Assembly (NCBI RefSeq): GCF_001659985.1
Contig: NZ_LYCS01000008.1
Coordinates: 79,219-143,218 of the forward strand
Source: Oceanobacillus sp. Castelsardo
GTDB taxonomy: Bacteria > Bacillota > Bacilli > Bacillales > Amphibacillaceae
Reading direction: 5' to 3'
Length of the DNA: 64,000 nucleotides
The notes below the pieces were generated by a model. That model made no database searches. It saw only the letters and a program-made list of their open reading frames with translations, and was not told the origin of the DNA. Position 1 is the stretch's first letter. Every line of letters starts with the position of its first letter. This document shows, one piece after another, positions 8,553 through 16,249 of this stretch. The position numbers were made by a program, and so were the translations under genes.

Positions 8553-8990
8553 AATCAATTAAATTATTAAGCAATGACGAAGAAGAGTAATCTATACTGA
8601 CTCTTAAGAGAGCTGGTGGTTGGTGTGAACCAGTGTGATCATGTAGATGAATGGGCTTCCGAGCTTCCAAACCGAACCGAATTGACCGCAGTAGGCTTTG
8701 GCGATTTCGTCTCATCGTTACCCGAGACAATACAAAAGTTATAGTGCGTGTTCAAAAAGGAGGATGAAAAGGACCGAGCAGTTCGAGGCGGCGTAGTTTT
8801 GAGTACCGGAACGTATGCAATTAATACGTGAGGAACGGAAAAGCAAGCCAACGAAGAAATGCGAAGTGTCATTTTCACCGGACTTTTTGAACAACCTTTT
8901 ATATTAACTTTGTATTGCTAAAGTTGAGCTACTTAGCTAATAAAGGTGGTACCGCGGTCCTTCGTCCTTTTAGGATGTGGGGCCTTTTTG
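8553..8990 (+). ncRNA. Trp T-box leader RNA 1, interrupted by a dispersed element
   Basis: Stem I elements are clear: GAAGAAGAGTAA, AGAGAGCTGGTGGTTGGTG and the specifier region GAATGGGCTTCCGAGC with the UGG (Trp) codon at 8652-8654. The antiterminator T-box AAAGGTGGTACCGCGG is at about 8943-8957, followed by a terminator hairpin (GGTCC ... GGGCC) and a TTTTT run to 8990. Uncharged tRNA-Trp would stabilise the antiterminator. Between stem III and the antiterminator lies the 143-bp repeat 8750-8892, enclosed by the complementary flanks ATACAAAAGTT and AACTTTGTAT. Confidence 0.85.
8750..8892 (+). repeat. 143-bp palindromic-ended dispersed element, copy B, inside T-box 1
   Basis: Perfect 10-bp terminal inverted repeats GTTCAAAAAG (8750-8759) and CTTTTTGAAC (8883-8892). 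Length and sequence match copy A (opposite orientation), and the two ends differ from copy A by compensating changes, so pairing is kept. The element lies within the transcribed Trp T-box leader. Confidence 0.88.
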
Positions 8991-9004
8991 TATTTAAATA
9001 ATAA

Positions 9005-9294
9005 AATTGTTGAATAAGAGTAGTAAGCAAAATCATCGTGAAATAGAGAACTGGTGCCGGTGGAAATCCAGTACACGATCTTTGCTGAATGGACTTATGA
9101 GAGGTTTCCTGAAAGAAAGTGAATGTTCAAAAGAAGTCATTGGACTCTTTGAACAACCTTTAAAGTAGGGAAACACGTAATTCCGACGTTACACGGAAAG
9201 AGTGGAAAAGAGAGCTTCTTTTCAACTGGGGTGGCACCGCGACCAAATTCGTCCTCAGGTAAACATTACGAGTTGTTTACCTGAGGATTTTTTT
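9005..9294 (+). ncRNA. Trp T-box leader RNA 2, directly before trpE
   Basis: A second complete T-box follows the first. It has GAATAAGAGTAGTAAGC, AGAGAACTGGTGCCGGTGG, a specifier loop CTGAATGGACTTATGAGAGG with UGG at 9090-9092, the T-box GGGGTGGCACCGCGA at 9228-9242, and a strong terminator hairpin CCTCAGGTAAAC ... GTTTACCTGAGG (9253-9286) plus T-run. Tandem Trp T-boxes are known before trp operons of some Bacillus. At the stem II position it carries a short hairpin that resembles the ends of the 143-bp element. Confidence 0.93.
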
Positions 9295-9300
9295 ATTTTA

Positions 9301-9325
9301 AGAGGTTGTTCAACGCGCATTTTAA
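9301..9325. repeat. Remnant of the 143-bp element (both outer flanks joined)
   Basis: AGAGGTTGTTCAACGCGCAT reads, in reverse, as the left outer flank of the element (TGCGCGT) joined to its right end (TTGAACAACCTCT), as if nearly the whole inside had been deleted. It lies between the second T-box terminator and the trpE ribosome binding site. Confidence 0.45.
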
Positions 9326-9345
9326 ATTAGAAAGGAATGACTAAA

Positions 9346-10740
9346 TTGAGTACACCTACTTATAAATTAATAAAAATAAAAGCTAATTCCTTAACACCTA
9401 CTGATATTTACAGAAAATTAACCGGGAAAAGAAAGTTTCTACTGGAGAGCACATTTCAACATGAAAAGAAAGGGAAATATTCGTTCATAGGAGAAAATCC
9501 TTACGAAGAAATTATCGGATATCACGGTCAAACAACTATCATCAATTATGATTCTCACTCACAAAAAGAAGTAGCACAAAATGCTCTAACCTATTTAAAA
9601 AATCATCTACCAAAATTAGATTTCCCTATTACCCTCCCCTTCTATGGCGGAGCAGTTGGTTACGCTGGATATGATGCCATTCGTCAGTTTGAAAATATTG
9701 GTGAAACATTACCAGACAATCGGAGCATGCCAGACATCCATTTTATGGTTTTTCGAAATACTATTATCTTTGACCATAACAATGATGAGATCTATCTTAT
9801 TACGATTAACACGAAAGATGAGTCTGACTTTGTACTTGATAAGCGTTTAGAGACATTAAAGGAAAAGTTATATAGGAAAGTTAATATTAACGGAGCGAAT
9901 GATGCTCCAATGAATTTTACACCAGAAATTACGAAAGAGGCTTTCATAGAAAAAGTAAACATAGCAAAAGAACATATCCAAAAGGGAGAGATTTTCCAAG
10001 TAGTATTATCCCAACGCTTGGTTGCTGATGTGGAAGGAGATGCTTTTATATTTTATAAAAAATTAAGAGAAGCGAATCCATCCCCTTATATGTTTTACAT
10101 TGACTTTGAGGACTACCTACTTTTAGGCGCTTCACCAGAAAGCCTTGTACAAACACAAGGCGATGAAATAATAACAAATCCAATAGCTGGAACAAGGGCT
10201 CGTGGGAAAACCGCTCAGGAAGATATGGACTTAATGAAAGAACTACTTGAAGATGAAAAGGAAATTGCGGAACACAAAATGTTAGTGGACTTGAGTCGAA
10301 ATGACCTTGGACGCGTCTGTGAAGCTGGCACGATTTCGATTCCCACTTATATGACAATAGAAAAATACCAACATGTCATGCATATTGTTTCTGAGGTGAA
10401 AGGAAAATTAAAAGCCAATTATTCTAGTATCGATGCATTAATTTCATGTTTACCTGCAGGCACTGTTTCCGGAGCGCCCAAAATCCGTGCCATGCAAATT
10501 ATTAATGAATTAGAAGAAAAGAAACGTGGGGCATATGCAGGTGGCATTGGATTTATCAATTTTAATCATGACATTAACATTGCACTAGCTATTCGCTCAC
10601 TTATTGTAAAAGACAATAAGGCTTACTTGCAAGCTGGGGCTGGAATCGTATTCGACTCTAATCCCGAATTGGAATATGAAGAAACATTAAATAAAGCCAG
10701 ATCCTTAATGGAGGTGAGTAAGTATGATTTTGTTAATTGA
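9346..10740 (+). CDS. trpE: Anthranilate synthase component I
   Basis: The 464-residue chorismate-binding subunit makes anthranilate from chorismate with ammonia supplied by TrpG. The N-terminal LLES-X10-S motif (LLESTFQHEKKGKYS) is the tryptophan feedback site. The C-terminal catalytic part shows LLLGASPESLV, NPIAGTRARG, AEHKMLVDLSRND and GTVSGAPKIRAMQII. I prefer the TTG at 9346, 9 bases after AAAGGA; the in-frame ATG at 9337 directly abuts that ribosome binding site. First gene of trpEGDCFBA, under the tandem T-box leader. It overlaps trpG by 17 bases. Confidence 0.96.
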   Translation: MSTPTYKLIKIKANSLTPTDIYRKLTGKRKFLLESTFQHEKKGKYSFIGENPYEEIIGYHGQTTIINYDSHSQKEVAQNALTYLKNHLPKLDFPITLPFYGGAVGYAGYDAIRQFENIGETLPDNRSMPDIHFMVFRNTIIFDHNNDEIYLITINTKDESDFVLDKRLETLKEKLYRKVNINGANDAPMNFTPEITKEAFIEKVNIAKEHIQKGEIFQVVLSQRLVADVEGDAFIFYKKLREANPSPYMFYIDFEDYLLLGASPESLVQTQGDEIITNPIAGTRARGKTAQEDMDLMKELLEDEKEIAEHKMLVDLSRNDLGRVCEAGTISIPTYMTIEKYQHVMHIVSEVKGKLKANYSSIDALISCLPAGTVSGAPKIRAMQIINELEEKKRGAYAGGIGFINFNHDINIALAIRSLIVKDNKAYLQAGAGIVFDSNPELEYEETLNKARSLMEVSKYDFVN

Positions 10741-11299
10741 TAACTATGATTCTTTCACCTATAACTTATACCAGTATTTCTCAGAAGCTGACGTCGAAGT
10801 AATAGTGGTTAGAAATGATGTCATTACAGTACTTGAGATTGAAAAAATGAATCCTGAGGCCATTATCATATCACCTGGTCCTGGATTACCTAAACAAGCT
10901 GGAAATTGTCTTGAAATCATCCAACACTTTTATAAATTGATACCGATTTTGGGAATTTGTTTAGGACATCAAGCAATTACAGAAGCTTTTGGAGGTTCAT
11001 TAAGAACTGCAAAAGAAATAAAGCATGGAAAAACATCTTTAATCACACACAATGGAAATGGGATTTTTAACCAGCTACCTAATCCTTTAGAGGTCATGCG
11101 ATATCATTCTTACGTTTCACATGAGCTTTCAGATGAATTAGAACTAGTTTCCGTTTCAATTGAAGATGACGAAATAATGGCAATTAAACATAAGGAATAT
11201 CCTGTTTTTGGAGTTCAATTTCATCCTGAATCGATTGGTACTAAAACAGGGAAATCAATGATTCTTAACTTTTTAGAGGAAATTCAAAAAGTCCGGTAA
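10724..11299 (+). CDS. trpG: Anthranilate synthase component II (glutamine amidotransferase)
   Basis: The 191-residue class I glutamine amidotransferase supplies ammonia to TrpE. The nucleophile Cys79 lies in LGICLGHQAI, and the His/Glu of the triad in VQFHPESI; the oxyanion motif is SPGPGLP. B. subtilis lacks trpG in its trp operon and shares PabA with folate synthesis; here the subunit is inside the operon. It may still serve folate synthesis as well, which cannot be judged from this window. The gene starts inside trpE, which suggests translational coupling. Confidence 0.95.
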   Translation: MILLIDNYDSFTYNLYQYFSEADVEVIVVRNDVITVLEIEKMNPEAIIISPGPGLPKQAGNCLEIIQHFYKLIPILGICLGHQAITEAFGGSLRTAKEIKHGKTSLITHNGNGIFNQLPNPLEVMRYHSYVSHELSDELELVSVSIEDDEIMAIKHKEYPVFGVQFHPESIGTKTGKSMILNFLEEIQKVR

Positions 11300-11312
11300 A
11301 GGAGACTATTCA

Positions 11313-12356
11313 ATGAAAAGCTATTTAGAAAAGTTAATTAATCGTGTGGATTTAACACTTGAAGAAATGAAAGAAGTAACAGAATACTGTTTAACAGAAA
11401 CCGTAACGGATTCAGAAATTGCCGCACTTTTAACGTCCCTACACAGTAAAGGGGAAACTGCGGAAGAAATTGCGGGGATTGTAGAAGTTATTCGTTCCAA
11501 ATCAACTTTCCATACAGCACCAATCCCAGATGCAATTGATAATTGTGGGACAGGTGGAGACAAATCATTCAGCTTCAATATAAGCACAACATCTGCCTTT
11601 GTTCTAGCTGGTGCTGGAATTACGGTTGCTAAACACGGAAACCGAAGTATCACGAGTAAATCCGGGAGTGCGGATGTGCTAGAAGCATTAGGCGTCTCCC
11701 TAAGCTTAACCAAAGACCATGTGGAGGAGCTACTTCACGAGAATAAAATTGCATTTTTATTTGCACCAAATGTCCACGGGGCGTTAAGACCATTTACAAA
11801 AGTGCGAAAAGATTTAGGTATCCGAACTGTCTTTAATGTTATTGGCCCATTAACGAATCCAATTCCATTAGATACACAGCTTCTAGGTGTATACAACAAA
11901 GAGTTATTACCTGTTCTTACTGAGTCATTAAAAAAATTAGGCCGGCGTCGTGCTGTTGTTATTAATGGTGCTGGAAATGTAGATGAAGCAACATTATCCG
12001 GGGAAAACAACCTTATGGTCTTACATGAAGGACATATTGAAAGACTCACCTTAACCCCTGAAAGTGTTGGATTACCCACCTATACGAAAGAAGATATTAT
12101 GGGCGGCGATGCTAAACAAAATGCGGATATTTTATTAAGTGTTTTACAAGGAAAAAAAGGCGCTTATTATGACACGATTCTTCTTAATGCAGGAATCGGC
12201 ATTTTTACAAATGGAAAAGCAGAAACCATTCAAGATGGAATTGAGTTGGCAAGAGAAAGTATCGATTCAGGAGCAGCTTTAGAAAAATTAGAACGACTCA
12301 TACAATATAGTAAGAAAAGATCAGGCGCCCGTTTAGCGACGTACGGACTGGACTGA
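11313..12356 (+). CDS. trpD: Anthranilate phosphoribosyltransferase
   Basis: The 347-residue enzyme joins anthranilate to PRPP. The PRPP-binding motif DNCGTGGDKSFSFNISTTSA and the KHGNRSITSKSGSADVLEALG stretch are intact. The ribosome binding site AAAGGAG lies 12 bases upstream. The conserved fold ends near LEKLERLIQYSK; the last eleven or so codons and the TGA stop (12354-12356) are supplied by a dispersed repeat that starts at about 12323 and also occurs at 53734-53800, so the C-terminal tail GARLATYGLD is repeat-derived. Confidence 0.95.
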   Translation: MKSYLEKLINRVDLTLEEMKEVTEYCLTETVTDSEIAALLTSLHSKGETAEEIAGIVEVIRSKSTFHTAPIPDAIDNCGTGGDKSFSFNISTTSAFVLAGAGITVAKHGNRSITSKSGSADVLEALGVSLSLTKDHVEELLHENKIAFLFAPNVHGALRPFTKVRKDLGIRTVFNVIGPLTNPIPLDTQLLGVYNKELLPVLTESLKKLGRRRAVVINGAGNVDEATLSGENNLMVLHEGHIERLTLTPESVGLPTYTKEDIMGGDAKQNADILLSVLQGKKGAYYDTILLNAGIGIFTNGKAETIQDGIELARESIDSGAALEKLERLIQYSKKRSGARLATYGLD

Positions 12357-12460
12357 GCCGCAGGAGATAAAGGAAACACGACGAACGGAGTGAGTCGATG
12401 TTGACTTATCGTACGGAGGTGAAGGAAGTCTCGCTAGTCGCTGGGCGCTGGAGCTAGACA
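12323..12460 (+). repeat. Hairpin-ended dispersed repeat covering the trpD 3' end and trpD-trpC gap
   Basis: It starts with GCGCCCGTTTAGCGACGTAC and ends with GTCGCTGGGCGCTGGAGC, whose parts are inverted relative to one another. A shorter copy is at 53734-53800, identical over GCGACGTACGGA and alike over GGTGAAGGNAGTCTCGCTA and GCGCTGNAGCTNGAC. It makes the trpD-trpC spacing unusually long (131 bases) in an otherwise tight operon. Confidence 0.75.
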
Positions 12461-12487
12461 AAAAAAATTCCAAGCGGGGTGTATTAA

Positions 12488-13273
12488 ATGACTATTCTAG
12501 ATAAAATTTTAAGAGAAAAGGAAAAAGAAATACAAAAATATTTTAAACAAACGTTTGATTCAATGGAATATGAACCTACTATTTCATTTAAGGAAAAAGT
12601 TCAATCATCTGATTCCATGTGTGTCATCTCAGAAATTAAACGCTCCTCCCCTTCAAAAGGAAATATTAATATGGAGGTCAATCCTGTTCAGCAAGCTAAG
12701 CAATATGAAGCTTCAGGAGCCACAGCTATTTCTGTCTTAACCGATCCGGCGTTCTTTAATGGAACAATGGATGATTTACGAGAAGTAAGGAAAGCAGTCA
12801 ACCTCCCTATTTTGTGTAAGGACTTTATTATAGATACGATTCAAATAGACCGCGCTAAGGCAGCGGGTACAAATATTATTCTTTTAATTGTTGCTGCACT
12901 GGATGATACAAATTTGGAAAAACTTTATCACTATGCAAAGGGCTTAGATTTAGAAATTCTCGTCGAAGTGCATAATCAAGAAGAAATGGAACGTGCGTTA
13001 AAGTTAAATCCAGAAATTATCGGGATTAATAACCGAAACTTAAAAACATTTGAAGTTAATATAGCTACTACCGAAGAGCTAGCATCAATGGTAACCAATC
13101 CTGACACTATTCTAATCAGCGAAAGTGGCATGAAAACACAAAAAGATGTCATTCGCGCGAGAGATGCTGGTGCAAAGGTAATTTTAGTCGGAGAAACACT
13201 AATGTCAGCCGATAATATCGATGAAGCATTCCAAGAATTAAAAGTTCCCCTCCTATTGAAAGGGGCTAAATAA
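12488..13273 (+). CDS. trpC: Indole-3-glycerol-phosphate synthase
   Basis: The 261-residue TIM-barrel enzyme cyclises CdRP to indole-3-glycerol phosphate. The family signature VISEIKRSSPSKG with its catalytic Lys, LCKDFIID, and the phosphate-binding ISESGM and VGETLM loops are visible. A ribosome binding site AAGCGGGGTG precedes the ATG. It is a separate protein, not fused to TrpF, as in other Bacillaceae. trpF starts 3 bases after its stop. Confidence 0.96.
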   Translation: MTILDKILREKEKEIQKYFKQTFDSMEYEPTISFKEKVQSSDSMCVISEIKRSSPSKGNINMEVNPVQQAKQYEASGATAISVLTDPAFFNGTMDDLREVRKAVNLPILCKDFIIDTIQIDRAKAAGTNIILLIVAALDDTNLEKLYHYAKGLDLEILVEVHNQEEMERALKLNPEIIGINNRNLKTFEVNIATTEELASMVTNPDTILISESGMKTQKDVIRARDAGAKVILVGETLMSADNIDEAFQELKVPLLLKGAK

Positions 13274-13276
13274 TTC

Positions 13277-13915
13277 ATGCTTGTTAAAATATGTGGCATC
13301 CAAACAAAAACCGCTGCAGAAGTTGCCGTTAAGAGCGGGGCAGATTTTATTGGCTTCGTTTTTGCTAAAAGTAAGCGAAAGATAGAACCGGAAGCAGCTG
13401 CTACAATTGCTGAATCCATTCCTGACTATGTGAAAAAAGTTGGGGTGTTCGTTAATGAATCCATCGATAGAATGATAGAAATCGCTGAAATAGTCGGGCT
13501 AGATTATATCCAACTACATGGAGATGAAACAGCTGATATCGCACGTAAACTTCCATATAAAGTGATTAAGGCCTTTGCCGTTGAACCTAAAAACATTTTT
13601 ACTATTTCCGATTATCCTTGTGATTTTTACCTATTAGATAGTCCTAAGGGAAAGTATCGTGGTGGAAATGGAAAAACATTTAATTGGAAATTAATACATC
13701 AACTTACGATAGATTCGAGTAAAGTTTTAGTTGCAGGTGGACTATCTAGTGAAAATGTTCAAGAAGCGATAACTCTAGTCAATCCTGCTGGTGTCGATGT
13801 ATCAAGTGGAGTTGAAACAGACGGCGTTAAAGATTATAAAAAGATAAAACAATTTATTCAGCTAGTAAAGCAAACTGGAAAGGATGAGAACATTGACAAC
13901 TTACACCATGCCTGA
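13277..13915 (+). CDS. trpF: Phosphoribosylanthranilate isomerase
   Basis: The 212-residue TIM-barrel isomerase converts phosphoribosylanthranilate to CdRP. The N-terminal VKICGIQT motif holds the catalytic Cys, [11 protein letters not shown] follows, and [19 protein letters not shown] and [10 protein letters not shown] give the catalytic Asp and phosphate loops. The gene follows trpC at 3 bases and runs over the likely TTG start of trpB, so these genes are probably translated in a coupled manner. Confidence 0.95.
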   Translation: MLVKICGIQTKTAAEVAVKSGADFIGFVFAKSKRKIEPEAAATIAESIPDYVKKVGVFVNESIDRMIEIAEIVGLDYIQLHGDETADIARKLPYKVIKAFAVEPKNIFTISDYPCDFYLLDSPKGKYRGGNGKTFNWKLIHQLTIDSSKVLVAGGLSSENVQEAITLVNPAGVDVSSGVETDGVKDYKKIKQFIQLVKQTGKDENIDNLHHA

Positions 13916-15089
13916 TAACAAAGGACGTTACGGAGAATTCGGAGGACAGTTTGTACCAGAATTATTAATGCCTGCTTTAATTGAATTAGAAAAAGCCTAT
14001 GAGGAAGCTATGGTTGATCCTTCTTTTACAGAGGAATTAGATTACTATTTAAAACAATATGTCGGAAGAGAGACACCCTTATATTTTGCGGAACAACTTT
14101 CCAAACAACTAGGTGGTCCAAAGATATTTTTAAAACGAGAAGATCTAAATCATACTGGAGCACATAAAATCAATAACACGATTGGGCAGGCATTACTGAC
14201 TCTAAGAATGGGTAAGAAAAAAGTGGTTGCAGAGACCGGTGCTGGACAGCATGGAGTTGCAACTGCTACTGTTTGTGCTCTTCTCGGACTTGATTGTATC
14301 GTATTTATGGGTGCAGAAGATATTAAACGTCAAAAGCTAAATGTATTTCGTATGGAATTACTAGGTGCAGAAGTACGTAGTGTTTCACAAGGTAGTTCCA
14401 CCTTAAAGGATGCAACCAATGAAGCATTACGCTACTGGGCTAGTCATGTGAATGATACACATTATATTCTTGGGTCAGCTGTTGGACCGCATCCATTCCC
14501 TAAGATTGTCCGTGACTTACAATCTGTTATCGGTAAAGAAACGAAGCTCCAAATTATCGAACAAACCGGGAAGTTACCTGACGCTGTTGTAGCTTGTGTT
14601 GGCGGTGGTAGTAATTCCATCGGCATGTTTCACCCATTTATTGAAGACGAAAAGGTAAAACTATATGGGGTAGAAGCTGCTGGATTAGGAGTAGAGACAA
14701 ATGATCACGCAGCTTCATTAACAAAAGGAAAACTCGGAATCTTTCACGGCACTTTATCTCACCTACTACAAGATGAAAACGGCCAAGTAAAAGAAGCATT
14801 TTCTATCTCAGCAGGATTAGATTATCCAGGAATCGGACCAGAACACAGTCATCTACACGATACAAAACGGGCAACCTACAAACCAATTACAGACGAGGAA
14901 GCACTAAAGGCATTTCAATTTTTATCTAAAACGGAAGGTATTATCCCAGCTTTAGAGAGTTCTCATGCTGTTGCACTTGCAATGAAGCTAGCAAAGGAAA
15001 TGAGTGCTAAAGAAACACTAGTAATCTGCCTTTCAGGTCGTGGGGACAAAGACGTTGAACAAGTAAAATCTAGATTGGAGGCAGAATAA
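13893..15089 (+). CDS. trpB: Tryptophan synthase beta chain
   Basis: The 398-residue PLP enzyme condenses indole with serine. The PLP lysine lies in [13 protein letters not shown], the phosphate-binding loop is [11 protein letters not shown], and [10 protein letters not shown] is conserved. The start is uncertain: TTG at 13893 is 8 bases after AAAGGA and gives the family-like N-terminus [20 protein letters not shown]; an ATG at 13884 sits on the ribosome binding site. Either way the start lies within trpF. It forms the alpha2beta2 complex with TrpA, encoded next. Confidence 0.96.
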   Translation: MTTYTMPDNKGRYGEFGGQFVPELLMPALIELEKAYEEAMVDPSFTEELDYYLKQYVGRETPLYFAEQLSKQLGGPKIFLKREDLNHTGAHKINNTIGQALLTLRMGKKKVVAETGAGQHGVATATVCALLGLDCIVFMGAEDIKRQKLNVFRMELLGAEVRSVSQGSSTLKDATNEALRYWASHVNDTHYILGSAVGPHPFPKIVRDLQSVIGKETKLQIIEQTGKLPDAVVACVGGGSNSIGMFHPFIEDEKVKLYGVEAAGLGVETNDHAASLTKGKLGIFHGTLSHLLQDENGQVKEAFSISAGLDYPGIGPEHSHLHDTKRATYKPITDEEALKAFQFLSKTEGIIPALESSHAVALAMKLAKEMSAKETLVICLSGRGDKDVEQVKSRLEAE

Positions 15090-15090
15090 G

Positions 15091-15882
15091 ATGGGGAGTC
15101 TTAAACTAGAACAAGTATTACAACAAAAACAAGCAGCCAATCAAAATTTGTTCGTACCTTATATTATGGCTGGTGATGGTGGTTTAGATATTTTGGAAGA
15201 AAGAATTAACTTTTTACAAGAAAGTGGAGCTTCGGCAATTGAATTAGGTATCCCTTTTTCCGACCCAATTGCTGACGGCCCAACCATACAAGAAGCAGGA
15301 ATTCGTGCTTTAGCTAACGGAACGTCATTAAAATCTATTTTAGAGTTTTTAAAATCTACGAAGGAAGACCGCTCCATTCCGATTATTTTAATGACCTACG
15401 TAAATCCAATCTACCATTATGGAATGGAACAATTTGCTGAGGACTGTGCAGACTCTGGGGTGGACGGTATAATCATTCCTGATGTTCCCATGGAAGAAGA
15501 AGGACCGATTGCTACTCACTTATCAAACGAGAAAATAGCCTTTATTCGCCTTGCTGCAATGACTAGTCCTGAGGTAAGATTAAAAGAAATCGCTCGTAAA
15601 TCAGAAGGTTTCCTTTATGCTGTAGCTGTGATGGGGACTACAGGTGTTAGAAGTTCCCACAGTGACAATGTTAAGGGCTATTTAGAGAACCTAAAAAAAT
15701 ATAGCTCCGTTCCAGTATTAGCAGGATTCGGTGTATCTAGTGTAGAACAAGCACATGAGCTAAGTTCCCATTGTGATGGGGTTATCGTCGGAAGTAAAAT
15801 TGTAGATCTTTTATATCAGGGCAAACATGATGAGGTTAGAAATTTGATTCAAAGTAGTGTTAATTCTAAAGTTCAAGTTTAA
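15091..15882 (+). CDS. trpA: Tryptophan synthase alpha chain
   Basis: The 263-residue TIM-barrel subunit splits indole-3-glycerol phosphate into indole and glyceraldehyde 3-phosphate. The catalytic Glu lies in AIELGIPFSDPIADGP (whose second acidic residue is the other catalytic group), and GVTGVRS-like loop residues appear as GTTGVRSSHS; GFGVSSVEQA and GVIVGSKIVD bind phosphate. The ATG comes one base after the trpB stop, with TTGGAGG as ribosome binding site. Last gene of the operon. Confidence 0.96.
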   Translation: MGSLKLEQVLQQKQAANQNLFVPYIMAGDGGLDILEERINFLQESGASAIELGIPFSDPIADGPTIQEAGIRALANGTSLKSILEFLKSTKEDRSIPIILMTYVNPIYHYGMEQFAEDCADSGVDGIIIPDVPMEEEGPIATHLSNEKIAFIRLAAMTSPEVRLKEIARKSEGFLYAVAVMGTTGVRSSHSDNVKGYLENLKKYSSVPVLAGFGVSSVEQAHELSSHCDGVIVGSKIVDLLYQGKHDEVRNLIQSSVNSKVQV

Positions 15883-15893
15883 ACGTATAACTG

Positions 15894-15927
15894 AGAAAGC
15901 AGGTAGAAATAGTTCTACCTGCTTTCT
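15894..15927. terminator. Hairpin after trpA
   Basis: AGAAAGCAGGTAGAA and TTCTACCTGCTTTCT pair perfectly over 15 bp around a 4-base loop. The T-run is weak, but the position between convergent trpA and the chaperone gene supports termination. Confidence 0.6.
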
Positions 15928-15950
15928 GTATTCAACTACATGACAAGTAT

Positions 15951-16160
15951 TTAATTTAATGCTGGATACCCTAACTTTTCAATCGTTTCTTTAATCTCCT
16001 CCACTTTTACTGATTCTTCATTAAAAGTTGCTTTTACCTTGCTTGAGTTAAACATAACTTTTACTTCTTCTACACCATTCATTTTACCTAGTCTAGTTTC
16101 AATCTTTTTAATACAAGATGGACAAGTTAATGGCTCTAATTGTAATTTTATTGTTTTCAT
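15951..16160 (-). CDS. Heavy-metal-associated (HMA) domain metallochaperone, CopZ-like
   Basis: The 69-residue protein is a single HMA ferredoxin-like domain. The metal-binding CPSC lies at residues 13-16 (LTCPSCIKKIETRL), with a Ser in place of the CxxC middle residues' usual Ala/Gly-His. It has no signal peptide and would hand a soft metal ion to a transporter in the cytoplasm. The neighbouring P-type ATPase lacks its own HMA domain, and both genes share the same promoter architecture, so they are probably partners. The metal cannot be told from sequence. Confidence 0.85.
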   Translation of the reverse strand: MKTIKLQLEPLTCPSCIKKIETRLGKMNGVEEVKVMFNSSKVKATFNEESVKVEEIKETIEKLGYPALN

Positions 16161-16191
16161 ATATATCTCTCCTTTGTTTTATTCTACCTTT

Positions 16192-16233
16192 ATTATAAAG
16201 TGCTTATTGTTTCCTTTCCTTGACCTAAGTCAA
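16192..16233 (-). promoter_or_regulatory. Promoter with Crp/Fnr-like palindrome upstream of HMA chaperone
   Basis: On the minus strand the palindrome TTGAC-N4-GTCAA (16220-16233) stands upstream of a -10 TATAAT (16192-16197). Counting from the -10 places the palindrome centre at -41.5, the classic class II activator position. There is no good -35 box apart from the palindrome. Confidence 0.7.
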
Positions 16234-16249
16234 ATTTTGAAAGTTTACC

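Noticed and set aside
11288..11299. AAAAAGTCCGG at the trpG end, which resembles the end of the 143-bp element
   Set aside because: The match is only about 11-13 bases, is in frame in a normal TrpG C-terminus, and has no partner end; chance is likely.
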